A stretch of DNA of 64,000 nucleotides from Microbacterium sp. SLBN-154 (GCF_006715565.1 NZ_VFNL01000001.1:2604001-2668000); one strand, 5' to 3'; positions 7,615-16,526 are shown, counted from the first letter of the stretch. Program-made: numbers and translations. The notes: generated by a model from the sequence alone, not told the origin.

Positions 7615-9064
7615 CGTCCGCTTTCTGTGACGTCCGGGCTCGCGCTGCGACCTCGGCCGCGGCCGTCCCGGGCCTGTTCTTCTCGACCCACCCCTCGACG
7701 TTGCGCTGAGGGGCAACACTCAGGGCCAGAGCACCGGCGGGGACATCTTTGCGGATGACGGCGCCGGCTCCGGTCTTCGCGCCGTCTCCGATCCTAACGG
7801 GCGCGACGAAGACGTTGTGCGAGCCGCTGTGGACCTCGTCGCCGATCTCGGTGCGGTGCTTGGCCAGGTCGTCGTAGTTGGCCGTGATCGCGCCGGCGCC
7901 GAGGTTGACCCCGGTGCCGATCGTGGTGTCGCCGATGTACGACAGGTGCGGCACCTTGCTTCGCGCGCCGATCTCGGAATTCTTCACCTCGACGAAGGTG
8001 CCGATCTTCCCACCGGCCCCCAGCCGGGCGTTGGGGCGGAGGTACGCGAACGGTCCCACCGTCGCATCGGCGCCGATCACGGCGAGCGTCGCGTCGGTGC
8101 GGGTGACCGTCGCCCTCTCGCCCACCTCGCAGTCGACGAGGGTGGTGTCAGGGCCGACGACGGCTCCCTCGCCGATGACGGTCGCCCGCAGGACGTGCGT
8201 GCCCGGCAGCAGAGTGACATCGGGCGAAAGGGTCGCGGTGACATCGATCCAGGTCGTGGCCGGATCCATCACGGTCACGCCTTCGCGCTGCCAATAACGG
8301 ACGGTGCGGGCGTTCAGCGTGCGTGCCGCCTCCGACAGCTGGATGCGATCGTTCACCCCGAGGGCGGCGGCGGCGTCGGGCGCGGTGACCGCCGCGACGG
8401 GCAGCCCCGCCTCGCGCAGCAGACCGATGACGTCGGTGAGGTACTTCTCACCCTGGGCGTTCGCGGTGCCCACCCGTGCCAGCTCGCGTCGGAGCGAAGA
8501 CACCTGGAAGACGTAGACCCCCGCGTTGATCTCGGTGACCGCGAGTTCGTCGGGAGCGGCATCCTTCTGCTCCACGATCCGCGCGACGGTGTCGTCGCCC
8601 GAGCGGATGACCCGTCCATAGCCCGAGGCGTCCTCGAGCACGGCCGTCAGGAGGGTCGCCGCGGCCCGGCGCTGACGGTGGGTGTCGAGGAGCGCGGCGA
8701 GCATCTGGGCGTCGAGAAGCGGGACGTCGCCGCTGAGGACCAGGACGTCGTCGTCGGCCTCGCCGAGCGCTTCCAGCCCGAGCTCGACGGCACGCCCCGT
8801 GCCCGGAACCTCGTCCTGATCGACGATCACCGCTCCGGGGGACACCTCGACCGCCTCGGACGCGACGAGATCGCGTTCGTGACGCACGACGACGGCCGTG
8901 CTCCGGGGGCCGAGTCCTGCCGCGGTCTGCAGGACGTGACCGAGCAGCGAGCGGCCGCCGATGCGGTGGAGCACCTTCGGCGTGGAGGACTTCATCCGTG
9001 TGCCCTGCCCGGCGGCCAGGACGATCACCGAGAGGGAAGAGGAGGAGGGGGTCGTATCGGTCAT
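7589..9064 (-). CDS. glmU: Bifunctional UDP-N-acetylglucosamine pyrophosphorylase / glucosamine-1-phosphate acetyltransferase
   Basis: 491 residues. The N-terminal uridyltransferase begins with VIVLAAGQGTRMKSS (residues 12-26, the nucleotide-binding loop) and the C-terminal half is a left-handed beta-helix of hexapeptide repeats (for example VGPFAYLRPNARL, VKNSEIG, GSHNVFVAPV). The C-terminal tail is polar and likely disordered. It makes UDP-GlcNAc for peptidoglycan and other glycans. The ATG at 9064 lies only one base after the tRNA-Gln discriminator base, so there is no room for a separate leader or terminator; a GTG at about 9031 just before the loop is an alternative, but has no Shine-Dalgarno either. 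Confidence 0.95.
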   Translation of the reverse strand: MTDTTPSSSSLSVIVLAAGQGTRMKSSTPKVLHRIGGRSLLGHVLQTAAGLGPRSTAVVVRHERDLVASEAVEVSPGAVIVDQDEVPGTGRAVELGLEALGEADDDVLVLSGDVPLLDAQMLAALLDTHRQRRAAATLLTAVLEDASGYGRVIRSGDDTVARIVEQKDAAPDELAVTEINAGVYVFQVSSLRRELARVGTANAQGEKYLTDVIGLLREAGLPVAAVTAPDAAAALGVNDRIQLSEAARTLNARTVRYWQREGVTVMDPATTWIDVTATLSPDVTLLPGTHVLRATVIGEGAVVGPDTTLVDCEVGERATVTRTDATLAVIGADATVGPFAYLRPNARLGAGGKIGTFVEVKNSEIGARSKVPHLSYIGDTTIGTGVNLGAGAITANYDDLAKHRTEIGDEVHSGSHNVFVAPVRIGDGAKTGAGAVIRKDVPAGALALSVAPQRNVEGWVEKNRPGTAAAEVAARARTSQKADDGSQNEDS

Positions 9065-9065
9065 G

Positions 9066-9137
9066 CTCCGCCGCCAGGACTCGAACCTAGACCTCACAGC
9101 TCCAAAGGCTGTCGTGCTGCCATTACACCACGGCGGA
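9066..9137 (-). tRNA. tRNA-Gln (TTG anticodon)
   Basis: On the minus strand, acceptor arms TCCGCCG and CGGCGGA pair over 7 bp; the T-arm has GGTTCGAGTCC, and the anticodon loop CTTTGGA has anticodon TTG. The discriminator base is G, usual for glutamine tRNAs. CCA is not encoded. Length 72 nt. It is directly followed by glmU. Confidence 0.95.
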
Positions 9138-9181
9138 CCGCGCCCGCAGAGGGCGCCCGACAAGTCTGCCAGAGTGGATGC

Positions 9182-9679
9182 ATGCCCCGAGAGTCGGACG
9201 AAGTCGACCGCATCGTCGAGGCGTGGGACGCGCAGCGTCCCGACCTCGATTTCTCACCCCTGGAGGTGCTCTCCCGGGTGGACAGGTTGTCGCGGCATCT
9301 TGATCGCGCCCGGCGTGAAGCGTTCCGCCGCAGCGAGCTGGAGCCGTGGGAGTGGGACGTCCTGTCGGCATTGCGACGGGCCGGCGAGCCGTTCCAGCTG
9401 AGCCCCAAGCAGCTGCTGCAGCAGACTCTCGTCTCCAGCGGCACGATGACCAATCGCATCGACCGCCTCGTGGGCCGACGACTCGTACGCCGGGAAGCCG
9501 ACCCCGGCGACGGGAGGAGCATCCTGGTGACGCTCACCGAGGAGGGACGCACCCGCGTCGACGCCGCGATCACGCGCCTGGTCGATGCCGAAGCGCTCCT
9601 TCTCGGCGCGCTGTCGCGAGGAGATCGGGATCGCCTCGCCGGACTGCTGAGAAAACTCAGCCTGGGTTTCGATGCGTGA
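9182..9679 (+). CDS. MarR-family transcriptional regulator
   Basis: 165 residues, all-helical with a winged helix: EPWEWDVLSALRRAG, then LSPKQLLQQTLVSSGTMTNRIDRLVGRRLV (recognition helix) and the wing RREADPGDGRSILVTLTEEG with the conserved D-x-R. Such proteins act as dimeric repressors of transport or stress genes, released by small ligands. A CAGAGT hexamer 6 nt before the ATG is a possible -10 of a leaderless message. The gene is divergent from the tRNA-glmU unit and its 3' end abuts the convergent ABC-F gene with a 3-nt gap. No operator was identified. Confidence 0.88.
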   Translation: MPRESDEVDRIVEAWDAQRPDLDFSPLEVLSRVDRLSRHLDRARREAFRRSELEPWEWDVLSALRRAGEPFQLSPKQLLQQTLVSSGTMTNRIDRLVGRRLVRREADPGDGRSILVTLTEEGRTRVDAAITRLVDAEALLLGALSRGDRDRLAGLLRKLSLGFDA

Positions 9680-9682
9680 GCG

Positions 9683-11497
9683 TCAGCCGATCTGCTCGAT
9701 GAGGGCGAACCAGCGCTCTTCCGTGGTGTCGCGCTCGGCCTCGAGGGCGCCGATGCGACTCATCTCCGCGGACAGACCCGCATAGTCGGACTGGTCGTGG
9801 TCGGCCAGGGCGATCTTCGCGCGCGACACTTCCTTCTCGAGCTTCTCGATCCGCCGTTCGAGCGCGGCGGCCTCCTTCTGCGCCGCGCGAAGCTCGGCTC
9901 CGGTGAGCGTCGCGGTGGTCGGCGACGCCGTCGGCTCGGAGGAAGCCGGCGTCGCCGCTGGAGAGATCCGCCCCGCAGCGCGCAGCCGCAGATACTCATC
10001 GACGCCTGCCGGCAGATGCCGGAGCCGACCCCCCAGCAGCGCGTACTGCTGGTCGGTCACCCGCTCCATGAAGTATCGATCGTGCGAGACGACGATGAGT
10101 GTGCCGGGCCAGGAGTCCAGCAGATCTTCGAGCGCGGCCAGCATGTCGGTGTCGAGATCATTGGTCGGCTCGTCGAGGATCAGCACATTGGGCTGGGACA
10201 GCAGGATGAGCAGCAGCTGCAGGCGCCGTTTCTGACCGCCCGAGAGGTCTCGGACCGGAGTGGACAGCTGAGCGCTGGAGAATCCCATCCGCTCCAGCAG
10301 CTGCCCGGGTGAGAGCTCCTGGGCCTTCGACCCGGCGCCGAGGGTGTAGGTCGTCCGCAGGCCCGAGATGACCACGCGGACGGGATCATCCAGGTGGGGA
10401 TCGAGCTCGTCCATGCGCTGGCTGAGGATGGCCACCCGCACGGTCTTCCCCCGCTTGACCCGCCCGGACGTGGGCTCCAGCTCGCCGGAGATGAGCGAGA
10501 GCAGCGTGGACTTGCCCGCGCCGTTGACCCCCAGGATGCCGGTGCGCTCCCCCGGCGCGATGCGCCATTCGACGTCGTGGAAGACCTCGGTGCGGGTCGC
10601 GCCGTCGTCGTAGACGACCGAGACGTCGAGCAGATCGACGACGTCCTTGCCGAGTCGGGTGATCGCCAGAGCCTGCAGCGCGACCGGATCGCGCAGCTCG
10701 GGCACGTCTTCGATCAGGGCGTTGGCGGCGTCGATGCGGAACTTGGGCTTGGACGTTCGGGCCGGCGCCCCGCGACGCAGCCACGCCAGCTCCTTGCGAG
10801 CGAGGTTCTGGCGTCGCGCCTCGATCGCCGCAGCCTGCCGGTCGCGCTCGACGCGCTGCAGGATGTAGGCGGCGTACCCGCCCTCGAACGGTTCGACGAT
10901 GCGGTCGTGCACCTCCCATGTCATGGTGCAGACCTCGTCGAGGAACCAGCGGTCGTGGGTGACGACCAGGAGCCCGCCCTGGTTCGCCGGCCACCGGCGG
11001 CGGATGTGGTCGGCGAGCCATGCGATCGCCTCGACGTCGAGGTGGTTGGTCGGTTCGTCGAGGAAGAGCACATCCCAGTCGCCGACCAGAAGGGCGGCCA
11101 GGGCGACGCGGCGGCGCTGTCCGCCGGAGAGGCCGGTGACCGGACCCTCCCAGTCCAGTCCTTCGAGGAGGCCGGCGATCACATCGCGCACACGCGGATC
11201 GCCTGCCCACTCGTGATCGGGGCGGTCGCCGACCACGGCGAAGCGGACGGTGTGGGCGTCATCCAGGGTGTCGGACTGGTCGAGGACGCCGACGCGCACA
11301 CCCCGCCTGACGGTCACGCGGCCCGAATCGGGCTCGAGCCGTCCGGCGAGCATGGCCAGCAGGGTCGATTTGCCGTCGCCGTTTCGACCCACGACGCCGA
11401 TGCGGTCCCCCTCGTCGATGCCGAGGGAGATGCCGTCGAAGACGACCTTCGTGGGAAATTCCAGGTGCAGGGCTTCAGCCCCGAGAAGATGCGCCAT
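9683..11497 (-). CDS. ABC-F family ATPase (Uup/EttA-like ribosome-associated protein)
   Basis: 604 residues with two soluble ABC domains and no membrane helices. Walker A motifs are GRNGDGKST (about 38-46) and GVNGAGKST (about 325-333); each half has an LSGGQ signature and a LDEPTN Walker B. The linker between the domains and the C-terminal coiled coil (AQKEAAALERRIEKLEKEVS onwards) are typical of Uup-like ABC-F proteins, which act on the ribosome or on branched DNA structures. Drug-resistance ABC-F proteins share the fold, so the role is not certain. Single gene, followed on the minus strand by nothing until the convergent MarR gene. Confidence 0.88.
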   Translation of the reverse strand: MAHLLGAEALHLEFPTKVVFDGISLGIDEGDRIGVVGRNGDGKSTLLAMLAGRLEPDSGRVTVRRGVRVGVLDQSDTLDDAHTVRFAVVGDRPDHEWAGDPRVRDVIAGLLEGLDWEGPVTGLSGGQRRRVALAALLVGDWDVLFLDEPTNHLDVEAIAWLADHIRRRWPANQGGLLVVTHDRWFLDEVCTMTWEVHDRIVEPFEGGYAAYILQRVERDRQAAAIEARRQNLARKELAWLRRGAPARTSKPKFRIDAANALIEDVPELRDPVALQALAITRLGKDVVDLLDVSVVYDDGATRTEVFHDVEWRIAPGERTGILGVNGAGKSTLLSLISGELEPTSGRVKRGKTVRVAILSQRMDELDPHLDDPVRVVISGLRTTYTLGAGSKAQELSPGQLLERMGFSSAQLSTPVRDLSGGQKRRLQLLLILLSQPNVLILDEPTNDLDTDMLAALEDLLDSWPGTLIVVSHDRYFMERVTDQQYALLGGRLRHLPAGVDEYLRLRAAGRISPAATPASSEPTASPTTATLTGAELRAAQKEAAALERRIEKLEKEVSRAKIALADHDQSDYAGLSAEMSRIGALEAERDTTEERWFALIEQIG

Positions 11498-11506
11498 ATC
11501 CCTTCC

Positions 11507-11512
11507 AGGCTA
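11507..11512 (-). promoter_or_regulatory. -10 box (TAGCCT) of the ABC-F gene
   Basis: TAGCCT lies 9 nt before the ATG with GGAAGGG between them, so the message would have a 2-3-nt leader at most. Confidence 0.35.
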
Positions 11513-11544
11513 TGGCCCCGCGGTCGGGCTCGCAGACCAGACCC

Positions 11545-12855
11545 TCAGTACCAGAAGCTCAGGCGTGGCGCGCGTGGTGTCAGGAAGAGCGGCGCCACGA
11601 GATCGGCGTCGTCGACGGTGAGCCGACCGGCGGCGGCCAGGGTCGTCACCGACACGCCACCGAGGTAGATCGCCGACAGCTCCTCGATCCCGAGGCGCAT
11701 GACCGGGGCGGCCGAGGCGGAATCGCCGACGTCTTCGACGGTTCCGATGCCGTCGACCACTCGCAGATACCAGCGACCGGTGGACAGGCCCAGGGAGTCC
11801 TCGACGTCGAGCACGACATCGCCGGAACCCGTGTAGGTCCGCGCCTCGAGCGCGCGGGGGACGTCGATGATCCGCACGTACTGGTGGTCGCGAACGGTGA
11901 TCGTCGCGGCGCGCTGGTCGGCGATCATCCACCACAGCGGTTCGTCGACGGCGAGTTCGCCGGCGCGGACTTCGCCGATGAGGTCGAGCTCGAGGAGGAA
12001 ACGCCAGAGCGCCGCGTTGGCCGCGGGCGTGACGGCGATGAGCGAGGACAGGTCGACGCGGGACTTGGTCCAGTCATCGCTGTTCTCGGTCACGGTGTAC
12101 AGCGCTGCACCCCGCACCGCTCCGGCATCGTCACGCCATTGGATCGCCCGCCGCTTCCCGGGGTCCTTGGCGTCGGGCCGCGTGCCCGCGAAACTGTCCC
12201 AGTGGCCGGCGGGGATCTCCAGTTCACCGGCCGAACGCAGGCGCACCTCCTCGTGCAGGCCGGGCGCAATCTCGCGCCAGGTCTCTCGTGAGATGAAGTC
12301 CACGCGGCCGGATCGGCCGGGTCCGCGCCATCCGGCCCGCTTGGTGTCGATGACCCAGCTGGCCGCCGGAGCCGCCGGGGCGAAGCCGTAACGGCCGTAG
12401 AGCGTGGCTTCGCTGACAGTCAGCATCGCCAGCGGCACGCCGCCGGCGACGGCGCTGCGCAGCTCCGCCTCGAGCAGGGCGCGCGCGATCCCACGGCGCC
12501 GATGGGTGGGCGCGACCGAGACGGCGCTCACGGCGCTGCCCGGCAGGACACCGCCGCCGGGGAGGGTGAGTTCCGACAACCACGAAGCACTCGTGGCCAC
12601 GGGCGCCGACGCCGTCGGCGTCTGCGGGTCGTACACCCCTGTCATCCGCCGGTAGTCTCCGCGTGCGCGCGTCTCGCGCACCTGATCCTCGGTCAGTTCG
12701 GGATCGAGAAAACCGCGCGCGACGACCTGGATGAAAGCCTCACGGTCGGCGTCGCCGGTCACCAACCTCATCTCGAGGCCCTGAGCATGGAGGCGTTCTC
12801 GAGAGATCGAATCCACGTCGCGCGCGAGATGGGCATCGGCAGCAGAAGCATCCAT
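11545..12855 (-). CDS. Eis-like GNAT N-acetyltransferase
   Basis: 436 residues from the ATG at 12855, chosen because a TAGCGT box sits 7 nt upstream; a later ATG at 12771 would give the more usual Eis length of about 408. The first GNAT domain contains the acetyl-CoA loop VAPTHRRRGIARALL, and ATLYGRYGF holds the tyrosine that serves as general acid in Eis. A second degenerate GNAT fold and an SCP2-like C-terminal domain follow; the chain ends in an aromatic tail (SFWY), matching the C-terminal carboxylate used in catalysis. Eis enzymes acetylate amines, including aminoglycosides; the native substrate here is unknown. Confidence 0.82.
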   Translation of the reverse strand: MDASAADAHLARDVDSISRERLHAQGLEMRLVTGDADREAFIQVVARGFLDPELTEDQVRETRARGDYRRMTGVYDPQTPTASAPVATSASWLSELTLPGGGVLPGSAVSAVSVAPTHRRRGIARALLEAELRSAVAGGVPLAMLTVSEATLYGRYGFAPAAPAASWVIDTKRAGWRGPGRSGRVDFISRETWREIAPGLHEEVRLRSAGELEIPAGHWDSFAGTRPDAKDPGKRRAIQWRDDAGAVRGAALYTVTENSDDWTKSRVDLSSLIAVTPAANAALWRFLLELDLIGEVRAGELAVDEPLWWMIADQRAATITVRDHQYVRIIDVPRALEARTYTGSGDVVLDVEDSLGLSTGRWYLRVVDGIGTVEDVGDSASAAPVMRLGIEELSAIYLGGVSVTTLAAAGRLTVDDADLVAPLFLTPRAPRLSFWY

Positions 12856-12862
12856 GCCCACC

Positions 12863-12868
12863 ACGCTA
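12863..12868 (-). promoter_or_regulatory. -10 box (TAGCGT) of the Eis-like gene
   Basis: TAGCGT is followed by the 7-nt spacer GGTGGGC and the ATG at 12855, consistent with a leaderless transcript. It lies in the 67-nt gap after the osmoprotectant binding-protein gene. Confidence 0.45.
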
Positions 12869-12922
12869 GTGAGGGGCACCGACAGGCGCACGCCGGTCAG
12901 TGCCCCCCCCACTCCGCCCAGC

Positions 12923-13843
12923 TCAGGAGATGCCGTTCTCCTCGAGCCACTGGGTGGCGATGTCGTCGCTGGAGAGCTGATCGACCGTGCTCTGGACGTT
13001 GAGGGCGACGAGCGCCTCCGGGGTCAGCGCGGCGCTCACCTGATTGATGACGTCGGCGATCTCGTCGGCGATGTCGGCGCTGACGACCGGCACCACGTTC
13101 GAGGCGAGGAACAGACCCTCGGGGTCGTCGAGCACGACGAGGTCTTCGGTCTGGATCCGCGGGTCTGCGGTGAAGACGTTCGCAACGTTGACGGTGCCGG
13201 CCACGAGGTCTTCGACCGTGGTGTCACCGGTCGCCGAGAAGGACACGTCGACACCGTAGGTGTCGGCGAGGCCCTGGGGGCCGTAGGGACGCTCGGCGAG
13301 CTCGGGCGGCCCGCCCAGAGTCAGCGGCACGTCGACGTTCGCGAGGTCGGCGATCGAGGTCAGCGAGTACTCGTCGGCGAACGCGGCGGTCACGGTGTAC
13401 GAGTCCTGGTCACTGGCGGTGGACTGGTCGAGCACCGTCAGCCCCTCGGGAAGCGCGTCGGGCAGAGCGGCGTAGACCTCTTCCGCGGTGCGAGCCGTGG
13501 TCTCCTCGTCGAAGTACTGCAGCAGGTTGCCGCTGTACTCGGGGAAGAGATTCACCTCACCGCTCTCCAAAGCGGGGATGTAGGCGTCGCGCTGGCCGAT
13601 CTGGAACTGGCGCTCCACCTCGAATCCGGCGTTCTCCAGGGCCTGCGCGTAGATCTCGGCGATGATCTCGTTGGAGTAGTAGGCCTGTGAACCGACGACG
13701 ATCGTGCTGGAATCGCCGCCCTCCGCCGGGCTCTCGCCGGCGTCGTCGAGCGGGTTGGATGATGCGCATCCGGCGAGGAAAAGGCTCGCGGCGGCCACAA
13801 GGGCCGCGGCGCCGGTCAGGCGCTGCTGTCGTGCTGTGAACAT
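12923..13843 (-). CDS. Osmoprotectant (glycine betaine/choline) ABC transporter substrate-binding lipoprotein
   Basis: 306 residues. Signal sequence with lipobox FLAGC, Cys26 lipidated. The mature chain begins with an acidic linker, then VVGSQAYYSNEIIAEIYAQAL and LFPEYSGNLLQYF, the pattern of the OpuBC/OpuCC/ProX type-II osmoprotectant receptors. It captures quaternary ammonium compounds outside the membrane and delivers them to the permeases encoded just upstream. Last gene of the four-gene ABC operon, 30 nt after the second permease. Which ligand it binds (betaine, choline, carnitine, proline betaine) cannot be told. Confidence 0.88.
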   Translation of the reverse strand: MFTARQQRLTGAAALVAAASLFLAGCASSNPLDDAGESPAEGGDSSTIVVGSQAYYSNEIIAEIYAQALENAGFEVERQFQIGQRDAYIPALESGEVNLFPEYSGNLLQYFDEETTARTAEEVYAALPDALPEGLTVLDQSTASDQDSYTVTAAFADEYSLTSIADLANVDVPLTLGGPPELAERPYGPQGLADTYGVDVSFSATGDTTVEDLVAGTVNVANVFTADPRIQTEDLVVLDDPEGLFLASNVVPVVSADIADEIADVINQVSAALTPEALVALNVQSTVDQLSSDDIATQWLEENGIS

Positions 13844-13873
13844 GTGATTTCCTTCCTGGTGAGGTCTGGGGGC

Positions 13874-14641
13874 TCATCCCGCCGAGGCGAGAGAGACATC
13901 GCGTGGGTCGGGGCCCGTGTCATCCGTCGAGTCGGACGCAGCTTCGCGGGAGGAACTCCGACGTTCCTTCCGCCCTGGGTCGACCCCCCGCGGCACCACG
14001 GCACGTTGGAGGAGTGCGAGCAGGGCGTCCAGGACGAGGGCGAGGATCGCCACGAGGATCGCGCCTCCGAGGACCTGATCGAATCTCTGGAGCGGGATGC
14101 CCTGGATGATGGGCCATCCGAGCCCGCCGAGGTTGACGTACGCGGCGATCGTGACCGTCGCGACGACCTGCAGGGTGGCGGCGCGGAGCCCACCGATGAG
14201 CAGAGGCAGACCCAGCGGCACTTCTACCTTCCACAGGATCTGCCATTCGGTCATCCCCATCGCGCGGGCGGCATCGATCACCCGACGGTCGATCGCTTCG
14301 AGACCCGTGTAGGCGCCCGCCAGCAGAGACGGGATGGCCAGGACGACGAAGGTGATGACCGCTGCCTCAGGTCGTCGAAGAACGCCGAGGAGGAGCACCA
14401 GAAGGATGAGCAGACCGAACGAAGGGATGGCGCGCGCCGCGCCGGAGATGCCGACGGCGATGTCACGGCCGCGACCCGTGTGCCCGATGGCCCATCCGAG
14501 GGGAATGGCGACGACCGCGGCGATGGCGACTGCCACGAAGGTGTACAGCAGCTGCTGGCCGAGCAGAACCTGAAGAGCGTACGGCCCCTGCAGTCGGTCC
14601 GGGGAGAAGATCCACGCGAGAGCGTCGAGGAACAGACTCAT
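13874..14641 (-). CDS. Osmoprotectant ABC transporter permease (second)
   Basis: 255 residues with about six membrane helices. The BPD_transp_1 EAA-like loop reads DAARAMGMTEWQILWKVEVPLGLPLLIGGLR, the contact with the ATPase. The hydrophilic Arg/Ser/Asp-rich tail of about 35 residues is not conserved. Pairs with the permease encoded upstream; ATG overlaps its stop by 4 nt (ATGA). Family: OpuBB/OpuBD, OpuCB/OpuCD. Confidence 0.88.
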   Translation of the reverse strand: MSLFLDALAWIFSPDRLQGPYALQVLLGQQLLYTFVAVAIAAVVAIPLGWAIGHTGRGRDIAVGISGAARAIPSFGLLILLVLLLGVLRRPEAAVITFVVLAIPSLLAGAYTGLEAIDRRVIDAARAMGMTEWQILWKVEVPLGLPLLIGGLRAATLQVVATVTIAAYVNLGGLGWPIIQGIPLQRFDQVLGGAILVAILALVLDALLALLQRAVVPRGVDPGRKERRSSSREAASDSTDDTGPDPRDVSLASAG

Positions 14642-15327
14642 GCTGCCGCCTCTCGGGTCAGCGATGAGCGCGAGGTCGCACCAGCACCCACAGTGGCGCG
14701 GCGGGTCCACGGCATGAGAACGCGGCCGGCGAGGACGAGCAGCCCGTCGATGACGAGCGCGATGACCACGACTGCGACGATACCCGCGAGCACCTCGGGG
14801 ATGATGCGGCGCTGGAGACCGTTCGTGAAGAGGTACCCGAGATTGGTCACCCCGACGAGGATCCCCACGGTTGCGAGGGAGACCGTGCTCACGGCAGCGA
14901 CGCGAAGCCCGGCCAGCACGACCGGCCCGGCGAGGGGGAACTCCACGGCCCAGAAGCGACGGAATCCGCTGTAGCCGACCGCGGTGGCCGACTGACGTAC
15001 CGGAAGGTCGACCGAGTCGAGACCGTCCGCCACGGCGCGGACGAGGATGGCGATCGCGTAGATCGTCAGGGCGATGATGAGATTCGGCTCGCTGATCGCG
15101 CTGTACCCGAAGATCGTCGGGAGGAGGATGAGCAGAGCCAGCGATGGGATGGTGTAGAGCAACCCGGTGATGGTGATCACCCATCCGCGCAGAAGCCGGT
15201 ATCGCCACGCCACCCAACCCAGCGGTACGGCGAGAATGAACCCCACGACGAGAGCGATGATGCTCTGTCGGATGTGGACGAGGGCGAGTTCGCCGATCAG
15301 GTCGAGATTGTCCAGCACCCAGGTCAC
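14638..15327 (-). CDS. Osmoprotectant ABC transporter permease (first)
   Basis: 229 residues, about six membrane helices. The N-terminal helix follows WVLDNLDLIGELALVHIRQS, a typical OpuBB/OpuCB start. The EAA-like loop is RQSATAVGYSGFRRFWAVEFPLAGPVVLAGLR. The GTG start at 15327 overlaps the ATPase stop (GTGA); the 3' end overlaps the second permease by 4 nt. Forms the heterodimeric channel with it. Confidence 0.88.
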   Translation of the reverse strand: MTWVLDNLDLIGELALVHIRQSIIALVVGFILAVPLGWVAWRYRLLRGWVITITGLLYTIPSLALLILLPTIFGYSAISEPNLIIALTIYAIAILVRAVADGLDSVDLPVRQSATAVGYSGFRRFWAVEFPLAGPVVLAGLRVAAVSTVSLATVGILVGVTNLGYLFTNGLQRRIIPEVLAGIVAVVVIALVIDGLLVLAGRVLMPWTRRATVGAGATSRSSLTREAAA

Positions 15328-16151
15328 GTGCGAGCGCCGTCCTCGATGAGAGCTCCCTGGGTGCGTCCCTCGCCGTCGACCACCACCGTCCCGTGCGGCG
15401 TCTGCTTCAGCCGCAGCGCGCGCTTGCCCCTGTCGGCTCCGATGAAGGAGGCGACGAAATCGGTGGCGGGTGCCTCGATGATCTCGTCGGGGGTGCCGCG
15501 CTGGGCGACCTGTGCGCCCTTCTCCAGAATGACCACCTGATCGCCGAGCAGGAACGCCTCGTCGATGTCGTGGGTGACGAACACGATCGTCTTGGCGACG
15601 TCGCGCTGGATGCGGAGCAGTTCCTCCTGGAGCTCGGCCCGGACGATCGGATCGACAGCGCCGAAGGGCTCGTCCATGAGAAGGATGTTGGGGTTCGCGG
15701 CGAGGCCACGCGCGACGCCGACGCGCTGCTGCTGCCCACCGGAGAGCTGGCTGGGATAGCGGTCGGCCATCCCCCGGTCGAGGCCGACGGTGTCCATCAG
15801 CTCGAGCGCCTGCGCGCGGGCCTTCTTCCGGTTCATTCCCTCGAGCACGGGAACGGTGGCGATGTTCTCGGCGACCGTGAAATGCGGCAGAAGCCCAGAG
15901 TTCTGCATGACGTACCCGATGCTGCGGCGCAGTTTCACGGGGTCGCGACCGGCGATGTCTTCGCCGTCGATGAGGATCGTGCCGTGGCTGGGATCGACCA
16001 TCCGGTTGATCATGCGCAGGAGCGTCGTCTTGCCGCATCCCGAAGAGCCGACGAAGACGGTGGTCGTGTGAGCAGGCACGACGAGGTCGAAGGATCGGAC
16101 CGCTTCCGTGCCGTCGGGGAAACGCTTGGTGACGCCTCGGAATTCGATCAT
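15324..16151 (-). CDS. Osmoprotectant ABC transporter ATP-binding protein
   Basis: 275 residues. Walker A GSSGCGKTT (about residues 35-43), Q-loop VMQNSGLLPHFTV, signature LSGGQQQRVGVARGL, Walker B ILLMDEPFGAVDP and H-loop VTHDIDEA. This is the OpuBA/OpuCA/ProV type, but the C-terminal region is short and no CBS pair is visible; in longer OpuA homologues the CBS domains sense ionic strength, so osmotic gating may work differently here. The ATG at 16151 follows the DUF427 stop by 20 nt. First gene of the transport operon proper. Confidence 0.9.
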   Translation of the reverse strand: MIEFRGVTKRFPDGTEAVRSFDLVVPAHTTTVFVGSSGCGKTTLLRMINRMVDPSHGTILIDGEDIAGRDPVKLRRSIGYVMQNSGLLPHFTVAENIATVPVLEGMNRKKARAQALELMDTVGLDRGMADRYPSQLSGGQQQRVGVARGLAANPNILLMDEPFGAVDPIVRAELQEELLRIQRDVAKTIVFVTHDIDEAFLLGDQVVILEKGAQVAQRGTPDEIIEAPATDFVASFIGADRGKRALRLKQTPHGTVVVDGEGRTQGALIEDGART

Positions 16152-16171
16152 GGCACGTGCGTCCGGTCGCC

Positions 16172-16474
16172 TCAGTCGACGACCTGGACTTCCTTCCAGA
16201 ACGCGACATAGCCGGAGAAGTCCTTGCCGACGCGCTCGATCGCGGTCGGGTACGGGGTCGGGTACGACCACGCGCGGTCCTTCAACGCTCCCTCGCCCGA
16301 GGTCACGTCGTAGTACTGGCACTCGCCCTTCCACGGACAGGTGTACGGAGTGGGGCTGTTCACCAGGACGCCGTCGACCACGCTGGAGGGCGGGAAGTAC
16401 CAGTTCCCCTCGATCGAGACGAGGTCGTCCTTCGACGCCTCGGCGATCACCGTTCCGTCAAGCACTGCCTTCAT
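16172..16474 (-). CDS. DUF427 domain protein
   Basis: 100 residues; small all-beta domain with the family segments SIEGNWYFPPSSV, PYTCPWKGECQYYDV and AWSYPTPYPTA. The Cys-Pro-Trp-Lys-Gly core is invariant in DUF427 proteins. No biochemical function is established for the family. The ATG has a GAGAGGA site 5 nt upstream. It lies 20 nt upstream of the osmoprotectant ATPase gene on the same strand and could be read through into it; whether the functions are linked is unknown. Confidence 0.85.
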   Translation of the reverse strand: MKAVLDGTVIAEASKDDLVSIEGNWYFPPSSVVDGVLVNSPTPYTCPWKGECQYYDVTSGEGALKDRAWSYPTPYPTAIERVGKDFSGYVAFWKEVQVVD

Positions 16475-16526
16475 GGGGTCCTCTCGAGGTCGCGTGGATC
16501 CGCCGCCGGAGCGACGGACCCTGATC

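Noticed and set aside
7817..9181. Extension of the MarR frame back through glmU and the tRNA
   Set aside because: It is antisense to glmU, contains the complement of the tRNA and lacks any domain; the MarR fold begins at 9182.
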